Shown here: one piece after another, positions 21,452-33,127 of the stretch | Layout: every line of letters begins with the position of its first letter | Position numbering within the stretch: the first letter of the stretch is position 1 | Source: Monodelphis domestica | Lineage: Eukaryota; Chordata; Mammalia; Didelphimorphia; Didelphidae | NCBI RefSeq assembly: GCF_027887165.1 | Contig: NC_077231.1 | Coordinates: 129,552,487-129,616,486, forward strand | Direction of reading: 5' to 3' | DNA length: 64,000 nucleotides | The notes under the pieces: generated by a model | Databases searched by the model: none | Seen by the model: the letters and a program-made list of their open reading frames with translations, nothing else | What the model was told of the DNA's origin: nothing | Made by a program: the position numbers and the translations under genes

Positions 21452-22945
21452 TTGACATAGAGTTTGAGGGAAGATCTTCTTGCCTGCAAGGTGGGTAGGT
21501 TTTTGTTTGTTTGCTTTTCCTTTTCTCTCCTTTATGTGTCTGGATGAAATATTCACTCCTAGACTGTGTTTTATTTGATAGACTGACCCATCAAATAATC
21601 AGTTTCTAACAGTGCTTTGGGGTGAAACTGATTTGATTTCTAAGTTGTCTACTCTGTTTCCTTATAATTATGGTAGTGGTGAGGATCTCACCCCTCTCTA
21701 ATGAGAGCCCTACCTCTCTAATGAAAATCAACCTATCTTGAACTCTTCAATATTTTATTATTACATTTTATTATTATATTTATTATTATTATATTATATC
21801 ATTTAACATGGCTCACTAGAACTTTGAGGGAAATAGAAGATGCATTTTTGACCAGTGAGAGATGAAAAGATATCACAATAGTGACTATCTTTGGAGTTAA
21901 TCTGCCAGATACATTCACCAATCTTGACAAGATGTCAAATATTCAGCATATCTTGCTTTAGCTTAGTAGTTTAAAATTGTTCAAGTGAAGAGCCCTAATG
22001 AATGTGTCAACTCCCTTTTTAAATTGGGCAGCATATACTGGAACTTTCATGCTGATGTAGCAAAAGTCCATACTTCAAATTGTTTTCTTCTAGGTAAAAT
22101 TAGCCATCCCTTTAAGAGTCTATTGTCCAGTCCTTTGACACAAGTTAGTGCTGAAAGGCTCATGAAATAATATAATGAATAGAGCAATTTCTAAATATTC
22201 TTATGCTTGGGACAAATGCAATTGCATGGGGATGTCACATAGAAGACAGACTAATCAGAGGGCTGTATACAAAAGAGAAGGTTTGCCTATCTACCAGCCT
22301 GTATATTTCCATGCATCCCATTTTGTTTATCGGTATGCATTCTTTTCAAGGAAAGGAAAGTTTATGCCCCATACAGCCCTCGCCCCTCTGAACACAGGAA
22401 ATAGTCAAAGATCCTTCAACTGCAATGAGAGGAGAGGAACAACAGGCTGAGGATCACTTAAGGGAAAAATATTTGCTCCTCCAGTTTAGCAATTTGGGGC
22501 GAGATCTTGGTCACCTTGCCCTAATTTCAGTCATGTTAATAATTTAAGAACAATGAAAACTAAAATGGCATGATGAAGAATAGCAACAGATTTACCTTCA
22601 GTACAGTTTGGGCGGGAGCTGGGGAAGAAGGCTGTGGGGCAATGGAAATTTCCTTGGCACTCACTATTCACTAAATAAGTATTTATTGAATGCCCATGTT
22701 TTGAATGCCAATTTGGCAATTTTCCATCATTATGATGCCCTTCTAAAGATAAGCAGACCACCTGAAATCTTGCAATTATACTGTTTAATTCAGCTTTGAA
22801 TATCAAAACATATCCAACTCCCCTCAGCCTCCTCTTTTCTCTATTTGGAGGTCTAAAGGGAAGAGTATCAACGTCCTCCTTTATAGAAGTCTGGACTTGG
22901 ATTTTTCAGCTAACTGTCCACTTTGCACCAGTAGGTCTGCTTGGT
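21452..22945. other. unique DNA, no gene recognised
   Basis: Several overlapping open frames (to 91 codons at 22175-22450) have no splice sites or motifs. A possible L2 scrap lies at about 22665-22695. Confidence 0.45.
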
Positions 22946-23128
22946 TTAAACTGTAAGGAATATAATACCCCCAGCTGCCTCTCCCACAGACCACTTTCCA
23001 GCTTCCTTTTGTGTATTATTTTCCTTCATTAGATTGTAGGTCCCTTCAAGGCAGGGACTATCTTTCTTTTTCTTATTTTATCCCTGTCTGGTACCTAGTA
23101 GGCGCTTAATAAATGTGTAATTGAATTG
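22946..23128 (+). mobile_element. LINE-2 3' end
   Basis: Typical L2 end: 'ttagattgtaggtcccttca', 'aggcagggactatc', 'gtacctagtaggcgctta', 'ataaatgtgt'. Confidence 0.82.
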
Positions 23129-23319
23129 AAATGAACTATCTATACAATGCCATGTTCAACACTAATGAGCACTTAAATAAAATATCTGAGCATTAACTAT
23201 TATACTTCCGGATTGTAATTTCTTCAGGTATCATGTTGTGAAGAATATATAGTCTATTCCTCAGATGTATAAGTTCAGGAATTCAACTTTATCAGGTAAC
23301 CCAGGTACTTGTTGACTCT

Positions 23320-23800
23320 TTCATAGCATACTAGAATCTCAGAGTTGAAAGAAAGTCAGAGGTGACCTAATCCAGTCTCTTATAACATGCTATATATGTG
23401 ATGCTTTAGAAAGAGCATTTGACTTGGAGTCAGAGGACCTTGCTTAAAATTCAGACCTAATACTGACTAATTGTGTAACTTTGGATATTCTACTTTACCA
23501 TTTGGGACACCAGTTTTTCATATGCAAAATGAAAGCTTTAGACAAAATAATACAGCCCCCTACAGTTCTAAAATCTCCTAAGTGAATTTCTCATCCTCTT
23601 TTTGAACATCATTCATGACAGAGAGATGAGAAGAAAGCTGAGTCCATCTTTGAACAAAACTGATTATTAGAAATATCTACCTTATGGTGAGCCAAAATCT
23701 CTTTCTAATTTCCACTCACAGACACGAATTTCTGCCCTCTGAAGTGATATTATTTAGTTCAAAGGCATGTGAAGACTTCCCCAGGTAGAATGGGCAGATG
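23320..23800 (-). mobile_element. CR1/L3 LINE 3' end with a SINE inside
   Basis: Antisense CR1-clade end: 'tagaatctcagagttgaaag' at 23333, then after the SINE 'ctttttgaacatcattcatg', 'agctgagtccatctttgaac', 'ctaatttccactcacaga', 'ttctgccctctgaagtga'. Confidence 0.65.
23395..23578 (+). mobile_element. MIR/MAR-type SINE inside CR1
   Basis: 'gcatttgacttggagtcaga', 'attgtgtaactttggata', 'gcaaaatgaaagctttaga'. It separates the two parts of the CR1 fragment. Confidence 0.65.
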
Positions 23801-23829
23801 AGAATAATTTGTTCCAAAGACTATGAAGG

Positions 23830-24092
23830 TGACTGAAGACAGCACTGTAGAGTGCTTAGAGGCTGATCAGAAATGGAAGATGCCAAGGTCATCCACTGCA
23901 TCCCAGGCCATCACCTGTCATCCTAACTTTTGTCATGACAGTGGACTCAGATGGCTCTGGAAGATAAAATGAAGCTGATGACTTTATGCAATGGTGCCTC
24001 ACTTAAAATCTGATTCATGCAAAATCAAGATAACAGCCCATGATGTCATTGGTCCTCTTTGAAAACAAAGGGCAAACAAGTCCAATTTCAAT
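23830..24092 (+). mobile_element. marsupial SINE with 'ggtcctctttgaaaac' tail
   Basis: 'gccaaggtcatccactgcat', 'cccaggccatcacctgtc', 'agctgatgactttatgcaat', 'gatgtcattggtcctctttg', 'caaagggcaaacaag'. A repeat I recall as common in marsupials, but I cannot name the family firmly. Confidence 0.7.
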
Positions 24093-24373
24093 TTTATTTG
24101 ATTACTTTTCATATATTTTGTTTCAGCATTCAAGATTTCATGTTCTGCTAATGAGTATATTTTTCTATTATATGATTCTCTATCTCTTTTAAATTCTCAC
24201 ATATGTTAGTATATAATTATATATAGTAGCTTCTGTCTTTTTTTCTGTTTGTTGTGTTACCTTTTCTTTGGTTATTTGATTTTTCTCCCTCTTCTTTTTT
24301 GCTTAGGCTCAGTAAAAGTTTGTAGGTCTTGCAAGTCCTTAAGGGATGATTTTTTTGTTTTGTTTATCTTTTC

Positions 24374-24821
24374 CAGCAGTTCTCAGAATATAGTTCAAGG
24401 ACACTTGGACTATCTATAAGATCAAAACTATTTTCATTTCATAGTACTAAGGGGAAAACAAATGATGCAGTAGACATATCACTGAGTCAGAAGTCATCTG
24501 GCTTCAGATATTTACTAGCTGTGTGACCGTGGGCAAATCATCCACTCTCTCAGTCTATTTCTTCATTTGTAAAATGGGATTAATAATAATACCTACCTCT
24601 CAGGATTGTGAGGATTAAATGAGATATTTGTAAAGCCCTTAATACAGTATCTGGTACAGTTGGTCCTGTATGAATTATAGCTATTTTTCTTACTAATGTG
24701 CTTTCATTTTTAAATCAATAAATATAAATAGATACAAACTATATAAACAAAAGCTCTTTGGGGTCCAGACATTTTTAAAAGCATAAAGAGGTATAGAGAT
24801 CAAAAAGTTTAAAAACTACCA
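24374..24821. mobile_element. non-autonomous hAT DNA transposon with a MIR inside
   Basis: Terminal inverted repeats: 'cagcagttctcag' at the left and, complemented at the right, 'ggtagtttttaaac', close to the common hAT 'cagtggttctcaaac'. An 8-bp target-site duplication (24366-24373 'atcttttc', 24822-24829 'atcatttc', 7 of 8) fits the hAT mechanism. The internal 'agatcaaaactattttcat' is known from mammalian hAT relics. No transposase coding is seen. Confidence 0.78.
24455..24695 (+). mobile_element. MIR/THER1 SINE inside the hAT element
   Basis: Well preserved: 'actagctgtgtgaccgtggg', 'attgtgaggattaaatgag', 'aatacctacctctcagg'. It lies between the hAT arms and is therefore younger than that copy. 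Confidence 0.88.
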
Positions 24822-24829
24822 ATCATTTC

Positions 24830-25313
24830 TATAGTCTTTTTTTGTATCCTCTAATTTGTGTCATTTTCAATTTATTTGTTAATTTTTGCATATTCAATTC
24901 ATTAATCTTTTTAAAAAATTTAATATGTATTCAAAAATATATAATTATCTAAGTTTGCTATTTATATACATTGCAATACTAATAGAATTTTCTTTATTAG
25001 TTGGTGAGTTGTATTTTATGATTTTAATGTTTTGCTTGAAGTTTGTGTTTGTATTTTGATTTTGAAGTTATTTGCTTATTTTACTTTTGCATATGTTTTG
25101 ATCTGTATTTTGAACTTTGTAATTGTTTATTGTATAATTACCCTTTTTTTGTTTCCTGGATTAAATCTCTAGAGTATGATAGTATTAGACAGGATAAGAT
25201 AGATGAGTGTAGGTTGTTTGTTATTTTGGGTAAGTATTTTAGTTTAAGGAAAATATAAGTTTGTTGGTGCACAACTACCAAAATATTGTTTTCAACACTA
25301 TTTTGGCTTTGTG
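24830..25313. other. T-rich unique DNA, nothing recognised
   Basis: A 71-codon frame (25043-25258) is T-rich and Phe/Cys/Leu-biased, without support. It could be diverged retroelement interior leading to the polypurine run at 25314. Confidence 0.4.
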
Positions 25314-25880
25314 CAAAGGGGGGAACTGTTAAGGAAAAGAAGGAACATTTTCTGCAAGGCAGAAGCAGGAAGGTTCCAGAGTTCTAGGAGACTGACAGAG
25401 TTATTCTTCCTTGGGGGACAGTTGAAGCTAAAAGTGACAGTGAGTCTAGCTCCTTGGGTGGACCTTGTGAGTTTGACTAGTCTCCCTCTCTTGTGACTGT
25501 ATCCTTTATCCAACAGCTGGTTCCTGTGTCCCTGTGTGTATTTTGTGGCTGATACAGTGTTTTCCAACAGAGCTGCACAAGATATCCAAGTGCCAACTTC
25601 CAGTGAGAACTCTTTCCTCCTGGATCTGCTACCTTCAATTCCTTACCATCTTTAAATATCAACTAAGGAGAGGTTTAATTTAGCTAGTTGTAGGAATTAG
25701 ATGTGTAGGTAGAGAAGTATTAAATAGTGTAGGTTATCAACTTGATTTGGGGGGGAAAGGTTATTTATAGTTTTTAGACAGATCATCACAATTCCCTTCC
25801 CTTCCTTCCCTTACCTTAAAATAAACTATTATTTTAGTTATATACATATATATATAAATAATTTTAATATAATATTCCCT
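25314..25880 (+). mobile_element. probable LTR preceded by a polypurine tract
   Basis: A purine run, 'gcaaaggggggaac', stands directly before 'tgttaaggaaaag', the arrangement expected at the start of a 3' LTR. An 'aaaataaac' polyadenylation-like signal lies near 25820 with TA-rich sequence behind it. The 3' limit is uncertain. No matching 5' LTR was found in the window. A fossil without coding capacity. Confidence 0.45.
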
Positions 25881-26351
25881 GTCAGAGGTTGATAACTTGG
25901 AGCCCATTGAAGATAAAGATCTGAGTGCCCTCATCAAGAAGTTGATAACTCAGAGTCTGTCTGAGAATGGACCCAAGTGCCCTCTCTTTCCCTTTCTTTA
26001 GGCTTCTCATAGTAAAACATGTTTTTTGCTGGCAAAGTCATATTGTTGCTAACAATTCCATGAACCTGAATGGTGCTTGGAATAATTATCTTACTCCAGG
26101 TGCCTATCTACATTTCTTAGAACCATTATCCTACCTTAATTCTTGGAACCATTATCTTACCCTAATTTCTGGAATCATTATCCTACCCCAGGTGCCATAT
26201 CTACCATTCTTGTTACACTTTCCCAAGGACTTTTCTCAGAGGATTGCTTTGACTTTCTGTGATCTGTACCTTTAAAAGATGTAACCAGCTTGCAATAAAC
26301 TCATATTAATTCTGCTATCAACAGACGAGACCCTTCTGACCTCACATTGCA
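25881..26351 (+). mobile_element. probable LTR with internal tandem repeats
   Basis: Two repeated modules ('gttgataac' then 'gccctc') at about 25888-25985, then about four copies of a 26-base unit around 'ccattatcttacc' (26085-26190), resemble duplicated U3 enhancer units. 'cctttaaaagatg', 'caataaactc' and a U5-like end 'cctcacattgca' follow. It may be a second LTR or part of the preceding one. Flanking duplications were not found. Confidence 0.5.
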
Positions 26352-27474
26352 TCTTTTGATTCTTATCTTCTTCCCTTGCCCTTACCTACAGGCAAGGCCA
26401 TTCAACCTTTGTATTACTCTTATTATTTTCCCCCACCCTTAACTGGGGAACTCTTGTTCCAGTCCTGTCTTCCAGAGGGGCTTTTACATTTCACTATGAA
26501 AGCCCATGTAGAATCATTCCCAAAATTTTGGCATGTGTTTCATTGTTATATTACATTTTACATAACTAATGTTTTTATTATTTTATTCTTCATCTATTCA
26601 TTGTTCAGGACAGGATGATTAAATCTCTATTTACTTCTATATCTTTTGTTTATGTTCTCATTTTTTATCAATATTTTATTGTAATCTAGTCTTTAAACAA
26701 TGTGTTTAGCATTTCTCCTTTTCTTTTATATTCATTTCTAATTTCTTGCTCTATAACATGTTTTACTTGTTAATGTACCATTGGTGTTGAAATATGCAAA
26801 TATTTTAATATTTCACTTCAGAAGATGTCATGTCTCCCAGTTTAATATTATTGGATAATTTGTTGCTGTTGTTGTTGTTCTATATTTTCTTTTTAGTTAT
26901 CTTTATGTTAGGCTTTTCCACCTCTAACAAAAGAAAATCACAGACTTTAATAATTTCTTTGTTACTATGCTTTTCTTTCCTGCAATTCATGTATATTTGT
27001 CTTTATTAATTAAAATGGTATGCCATTTGGTATATACAAATTTATTATTTATTTTTATTGTCTATGAATTCTTTAAGCATAACTTACTTTCTTCTTCTTT
27101 ATCTCTCCTGAGATCATAAATAACTGACTTTTGGGGTATGCCTAAATTTGAGCAACTTTTGTTGATTTTTCTGCACTCATATTCATTCTGTATATGTTTA
27201 TTTTTAACTTGTTTCTCATGTAAAATAGATTCTACACTTTTGCTTTCTTATCCACTTTAGAACTTTTCAATTTTATTTATGTAAAACATTCCCTTTAAAG
27301 TTTTGATTGTTAGATATGCACTTTTCTCCATTTTGGGAGTGGGTCATTATGTTGTTACTACAATTTATTTTTCTTTGATGCAGTTAGGTTATTCCTGCTC
27401 ACATTCCCCATTTTCTGTTCTATCTCAAGTTTTTTGAATTTGATTACAATTTTCATTTATCTTTTTTAAATTCA
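26352..27474. other. T-rich strand-asymmetric DNA, nothing recognised
   Basis: The plus strand is strongly T-rich. The texture resembles antisense LINE ORF2 but no diagnostic motif could be read. No gene recognised. Confidence 0.4.
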
Positions 27475-27498
27475 TATATATATATATATATATATATG
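27475..27498. repeat. (TA)n microsatellite
   Basis: A pure TA run directly adjoining the tail of the antisense SINE that follows. Confidence 0.95.
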
Positions 27499-27681
27499 TT
27501 CTGTCTTAAAATCAATACTGTGTTTTGGTTCCAAGGCAGAAGAGTGGTAAGGGCTAGGCAATGGGGATTAAGTGACTTACTCAGGGTCACACAGCTAGGA
27601 AGTGTCTGAATTCATATTTGAACCTAGGATCTCCTATATCTAGGCCTGGCTCTGAATCCTCTGAGTCACCTAGTTGCCCCT
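27499..27681 (-). mobile_element. tRNA-derived marsupial SINE (SINE1/WSINE1 type)
   Basis: Antisense copy: 'tgacttactcagggtcacac', 'aggcctggctctgaatcctc', 'cacctagttgcccc'. Confidence 0.93.
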
Positions 27682-28167
27682 ATAAAATGCATACATATTA
27701 ATACAAATTTGCCTCTCTCTGTTTACCATCTGTTTCCCACACAGAGTAATTCAAATTTTCTTCTTTATTATTTTTTGTGTCCTTCACATATAGAAAACTG
27801 AAAAAAAAACACATATCTATATCATTTTTATGCTACTAACTTTGTAGATCTCATGACATCTTCCTTGTTTGCCTCTGTTTCTTGCTCTCAAAGATATCCT
27901 CTTACAAAATAAGCAATATTAGATTAGATTAAAATATTGGTTTGCAGTGGGAATCACTTTGTATCTCAAATTAAGAGACACAATCCTGGCCCCTTCCCTT
28001 ACTAAGGTCAATCTGTGATCTCATTTCTGGCCCTTTCACACTTCACTTCCCACTCCATGCTTTCCCATTTCTTTACAGAGTGACTTTCTTTGAAGACTTA
28101 TACATACCCTGTCCAGAAGAAGATGCTGTCCAGACAGAGAAGACCTTTTCTCAGAAAAGATTTTCTT
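27682..28167. other. unique DNA, nothing recognised
   Basis: No gene or clear repeat recognised. Confidence 0.45.
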
Positions 28168-28715
28168 AAAGTCAAGTCAACGAGTATTAATTAAGCACTT
28201 TCTATCCGCGAAGCATTGTGCCAAGCACTTGTTGTACAAAGTAAAGATAAATTAATAATAATAATTTCTGCTCTCAAGAAGTTCACAATTTAATTGGAAA
28301 GACAATATGCAAGCAACTATTTACAAACAAAATATATGCATGATAAATTGAAGATAATCTCATAGGGAAGGCATTAAGATTAAATAGAACCTAGAATATG
28401 TTTCTTGCAGATGGTGGGAGTTTAGCTGGCACTTGAAGGACAATGGTGAATTAAAGAAGTAAAGATGAAGACAGAGAGAGCTCCAGGCATGAAAGACAAC
28501 CAATGAAAATATTCAGAATAAGGAGGTGAAGAATATTACACAAGTAATAGCAAGGAGACCAGTGTCACAGGTTTCCAGAGTATGTGGAGGAGAATAATGT
28601 ATAAAAAAATGGAAAGGTATGAAGGAGAAGGGTTATGAAGGGCTTTAAAAGCCTAACATAAGATTATATATTTGATCCTGGAGATATAAAAGGCCACTAC
28701 AGTTCAAAGAATTCT
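28168..28715 (-). mobile_element. LINE-2 3' end
   Basis: Antisense L2 end running through 'tgccaagcacttgttgtaca', 'ctgctctcaagaagttcaca', 'ttagctggcacttgaagga', 'agcaaggagaccagtgtcac' and 'tgatcctggagatataaaa'. Confidence 0.85.
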
Positions 28716-29140
28716 TTTCAAACTTTTCAAGGACATACAACCTTCTCCCTTGTGGAAATTTCTGTCATATCACTCTTTCCTTTCCCTTTTCAGAGCAGGA
28801 CCTCATGCTTGAACAATATTACTGCCACAGATATCCCAGTTCCCCTTCCTTCACTGCTTTCATATGATTTCCAGAGTCCCCACTACTATTGAGACACTAA
28901 AGGAGAGACACTGTTCACCTACAAATTTGGTGGAAATACATCACTATCTTCCCTCTGCCATTCACCTGCTTTCTCCCTATTCAGCTAATTTCCTATTCTT
29001 TTAACACCCTCCCTTAAAAGATATTGATCCCCATATGGAGGGCCCAAGGATTTAGTTCCTGGACAATTCATTCTTCTTCCTTCTCTTCCCTGCATTTTTT
29101 AAGACTTTGAGGTCCTTTTGGTCCCTTAACCTTTGAACTT
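28716..29140. other. pyrimidine-rich DNA, nothing recognised
   Basis: C/T-rich on the plus strand, with no gene. It might be further diverged L2 or L1 interior. Confidence 0.4.
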
Positions 29141-29805
29141 TCTTTTTCTTATTGATCTCTCCCTTTAAAAAATAGTCCATAAACATAGGTTAATTTAATT
29201 ACTTGCTGTGTTCTGAATATTTCATTTCTCATATTTATTTTGTTTGAGGTATTTGTAAGTTGAATGATCTTTTCACCCTTTGGGGCTTTTATGCTCTTTC
29301 TTTGCAGCCTCAAACACCTTTCTTTTTTTGCCAGTCCATCTCTTTTTCTTTTGAGGATTAGACTCTAATTGGTAGAGGGTGTTATTTTGAGCAGCAGCTT
29401 GATTCTTTTGCTTTTCAGAGTATTCCATTCTATTCTTTTCTATTTCTAGGGAAGAAGGGCTTCTGTTAGATATCAAATTTCAGATAAATGATTTCCCTAG
29501 ATAGAATGGGTGGTTAATCATAGGAAATAAGTGTACATTTGAATTTGCCATGTGGGGGGGGGGGTGTAAGGCAGTTTGGCCTTGTGCAGTTTTGCCTCCA
29601 ATCTCCCCTTATATCATGTAAATCCATTCTCTTTGCCTACCTTTCACATTATATTCAGTGGGAGAGCCCACTCACTGGTCCTGCTTTGACTTCTTTTCTT
29701 TTGAGGCAATTTTTAAAAGATAGGTTTGGAAGAATATTCAGAACATTTTCAGGATTTCCCAACTACTACGTCACCATCTTGGCTCTACCTCTAAGAGAAT
29801 ATAAT
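29141..29805 (-). mobile_element. 5' end of an older L1 (5' UTR and ORF1 start)
   Basis: On the minus strand 'agagccaagatggtgacgta' at about 29785 resembles the L1 5' UTR start (compare 'gtggagtcaagatgg' at 51565). A 67-codon basic frame (29476-29273) follows, ending in KKRKV and KSPKG segments, plausible as a decayed ORF1 N-terminus. The copy lacks its 3' part. Confidence 0.5.
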
Positions 29806-29924
29806 TGAATTTGACTTCCCAATATTTTGAAAGTAATTTCCACTAGCATTGACTCTTATAATATGATTTCCTGTACTTCTAAATCTTTATTGTAAGAATA
29901 CAGATAGTTCTAGTTTGACACTTT

Positions 29925-30140
29925 AAGACAACATGACATAACAGATAGTCACAGTCAGAAAAGCTTGAGTTCAAGTTCTACTATTGACTCATATTAACTC
30001 TAGTACCATAAGAAAGTTACTTAAACTCTATAATTCCCTAAGTTATAAATAAGTCACCAGTCTGGCAATAGAGGAAAATTCTAAATCCAGAGCTCCCTAC
30101 TCTGATGAAATCACAAGCTCAGTCCAAAAAAAAAAAAAAG
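29925..30140 (+). mobile_element. old tRNA-derived SINE (MAR/MON type)
   Basis: Order 'gacataacagatagtcacag', 'cttgagttcaagttctac', 'gatgaaatcacaagctcag', then an A-tail. Same family as 3612 and 4605. Confidence 0.7.
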
Positions 30141-31383
30141 GTTGTCTCTTATATAACCAAAAAAAATCTTAATTAGGTGACTATATTTGAGAATTTTTAA
30201 TTGTGTTGATAAAATACAACATAATAATTTTTAACAACACTTAAATGGCAATTCAACAATATAAAGTAGCAAAGAACCAAAGTACCATCTCCATTCAACA
30301 CAGAGTTTAGCAAGAGATTATCACTTAACTCCTGGCAATGTTTTAGAATGTCTTATTTTAACTATCTTTTATCTTTAACTAAAAAAATACAAAATAAAAT
30401 GAGCATTTCTATATACAAAGTAGAACAGAAGTGGATTGCACACGATGATGCAATTTCTTTTATGTACAACTTGCTTTCTCTTTTAAGCATATAATAAATT
30501 CATCATGTAATATTCAAAGCTTTCCTGTACAGATAGTTCTCTCTTTATAAATTCACACAAATTCAACTTTACATGAAGAAATCCACATTCCAAAAAACAC
30601 CTTTGTCAACTTTACTGGGTTCTCTCTGCTCCTGCTTCTCAGCTCCTGACAGGCCTCCCATCAGACCCTAAATCTGCACCAGAAAAAAAAAAAAACAACT
30701 GAAAAAACTCCTCCAAGTGAAAGAGAAAGAAGCTAAGAAACTGTATAAGAATGTGAGATTGATTTGAGATTTCCTTTGCAGAGAGAAAACACATTTGTCT
30801 TGTTCCACCCACCATGCCCATGTATCGAACCCTCCTGTCTCTCCCCAGCCCCCAACTTGATTCTTCTCCTTGGTACTAGCAAGGCCCCCAATTGGCTGGC
30901 CTCCATCAGGCATGTTCTTCCTACACTCCCTTCTCTGTCCCAGGCATTTTCACCTTATGGAAAAATTGCTTCCTGTAGATGTCTGCAGAATAGTTCACTT
31001 GCATAAAGCAAGAGCTGTCTGTCTATTCCTGTTTTCTTCTGGACTTTGCTCTGTACTCTTTTGTGCATTAAAAATATTTCAATAACCCTCTCTTCCTTTT
31101 TATTTTATTTTAATAAATCACATTACTATCCTCAGTCCACTTTCCTTCCTACACAGAATGTCTTAGTAAAGGGCTGACTTCGTGAACATTTAGAAAGGGA
31201 GGTAACAAGCATTAAAGGCATGACCTCAGCATGATCTCATCAAAACTACTCATGGTTTACTAACCTCCCTTTTCCTGTTGAACTGAAAAATCAAGGAAAT
31301 ATGATAGGCTTAGTGAATATATATTAGTAAACTATTTGACAACAATGTAACATAGCAGAATCAATTGGGGGAAAAAAAAAACG
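30141..31383. other. unique DNA, no gene recognised
   Basis: 30600-31090 is less AT-rich and pyrimidine-biased with an 80-codon frame (30764-31006, +) that resembles no protein I know. It ends near 'cattaaaaatatttcaataa'. A 3' UTR or LTR piece is possible but unsupported. Confidence 0.45.
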
Positions 31384-31530
31384 TTCTTTTAAAGTGCTGA
31401 CTATGTGCAATCCAGGAAGTTCAGCATGGGAAATACAAGGAGAAAAGTAAAATGGCTGTCCCTGACTTTAAGGAGTTAAGAATCTAGCAAGGGGAGACAA
31501 CATATAAATAAGGTTTCAGCTTCAAGGAGG
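31384..31530 (-). mobile_element. LINE-2 3' end
   Basis: Antisense: 'gtgctgactatgtgcaatcc', 'actttaaggagttaagaatc', 'caaggggagacaacat'. Confidence 0.7.
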
Positions 31531-31544
31531 AGGTATAAGGGAAA

Positions 31545-31795
31545 AAGCATTTATGAGGTACTTGCTTTGCACCAGGCATGGTGCTAAATACTTTACAACT
31601 GTTATTTCATTTGATCCTCACAAAACCCTGTGAGATAGGAGCTATAATTTATTCCCATTTAACAGTTGAAAAAATGAGACAGAGAAAGATAAAGTAACTT
31701 GCTCAGGATCTCACAAGTGGTAACTGTCCAAAGTCTTCTAGACAAGAGGCTCAATACAGTATACATTATGCCACTTGGATGCCTTAAATGGAAGC
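31545..31795 (-). mobile_element. MIR/THER1 SINE
   Basis: 'caccaggcatggtgctaaat', 'catttgatcctcacaaaacc', 'taacttgctcaggatctcac' and 'tatgccacttgga'. Nearly full-length antisense copy. Confidence 0.85.
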
Positions 31796-31864
31796 TCTCA
31801 TAGCATGGCAGATGCTAATATGTTTCCTTTAGTGTCATTTCTTTTTTTTTAAGTGTCATTTCTA

Positions 31865-33127
31865 TTAAAACCACAACCAAGATAGTAAAATGCATACATG
31901 ATTTAGAAATAAAAGGGGATAACATAAACAAATTGGAATAGTTTATCTGTCATATCTATGGATAAGGGAAGAATTTATGTTGAAACAAGACATGGAGAGC
32001 ATTGGAAGACATAAAATAGGTATCTTTGACTACATTAAATTTAAAAAGTTTTGTATATACAAAAATGAGACCAAGATTAGAATGGAAACAACAAAGTGGA
32101 GGTGGGGTGGATTTTACAGCAAGTATCTCTGATAAAGGCCTCATTTCTCAAATACATAGAGAACTGTGTCAAATTTCTAAAAATATAAATCATTTCCCTA
32201 TTGACAAATGGTCAAATGATATAAACAGGTAGTTCTCAGATAAATAAATTAAAACTATCTTTAGTCATATAAAAAGGATCCAAATCAGTATTAATTAGAG
32301 AAATGCAATTTAAAACATCTCTGAGGCACAACGTCACACCTATCAGACTAGCTAATATGACAAAAAAGGAAAATGATAAATGTTGGTTAAGATGTGGAAA
32401 TATTGAAACACTAATACACTGTTGGTGGATCTGTGAAATGCTATAACCATTTTGGAGAGTAATTTGGAATCAGGCACAAAGAGTCATAAAACTGTGCCTA
32501 TCCTTTGACTCAAAAAAACTACTACTAGATCTGTATCCCAAAGATATCAAAAATGAGGGGAAAGAAGCTGCCTGCACAAAAAAACATTTATAGCAGCTCT
32601 TTTTGTGGTGTCAAAGAACTACCAACTGAAGGGATGTCCATCAGTTGGGAAAGGGCCAAACAAGTGGTGGTATATAATTGTAATGGACTACTATTGTGCT
32701 ATAAGAAATGACAAACAAGATGATTATAAAAACACCTGGGAAGACTTATCTGAAGTGACACAAAGCAAAGTAAATGGAAGCATTAGAAAGTTGTACTGTA
32801 AGAGCAATAAAGTATGATGATCAACTGTTAATGACAACTTTTATCAGCGATGTAAGGATCCAAGACAGTTCTAAGGGACTCATAATGAAAAAGGCTATGC
32901 ACAACCATGGAAAGAACTCTTGGAGTCTGAACATAAATAAGCATACTCTTTTTCATTTCATTCTTTCATTAATTTTTTTCTAGTATAAATGATGTCTTTC
33001 ATAACATGGAACATGAAAATATATAATGCATGATAGCATATATATAATCTATATCATATTGTCTGCCATCTTGGGGGCTGGAAGGGAGGGAAAGAAAACT
33101 GATTGAAAAATGTCCTTAAATGATTTT
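31865..33127 (+). mobile_element. L1 3' part, 5'-truncated (about 1.26 kb)
   Basis: The plus strand retains ORF2 C-terminal pieces: 'DKGLISQIHREL', 'FIAALFVVSKNYQLKGCP' and 'WYIIVMDYYCAIRN', matching those of the L1 at 51562-55619. Many stops and frameshifts, so an old copy. It runs up to the LTR-like block at 33128. Confidence 0.82.

Noticed and set aside
22175-22450. 91-codon plus frame
   Set aside because: No homology recalled, no splice sites, and an overlapping second frame of similar length suggests chance.
29273-29476. Basic minus frame containing a KKRKV nuclear-localisation-like segment
   Set aside because: It follows an L1-like 5' UTR, so it is better explained as decayed ORF1 than as a host gene.
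30764-31085. Overlapping plus frames of 80 and 71 codons
   Set aside because: Pro/Leu/Ser-rich from pyrimidine-rich DNA, no splice context and no recognisable protein.
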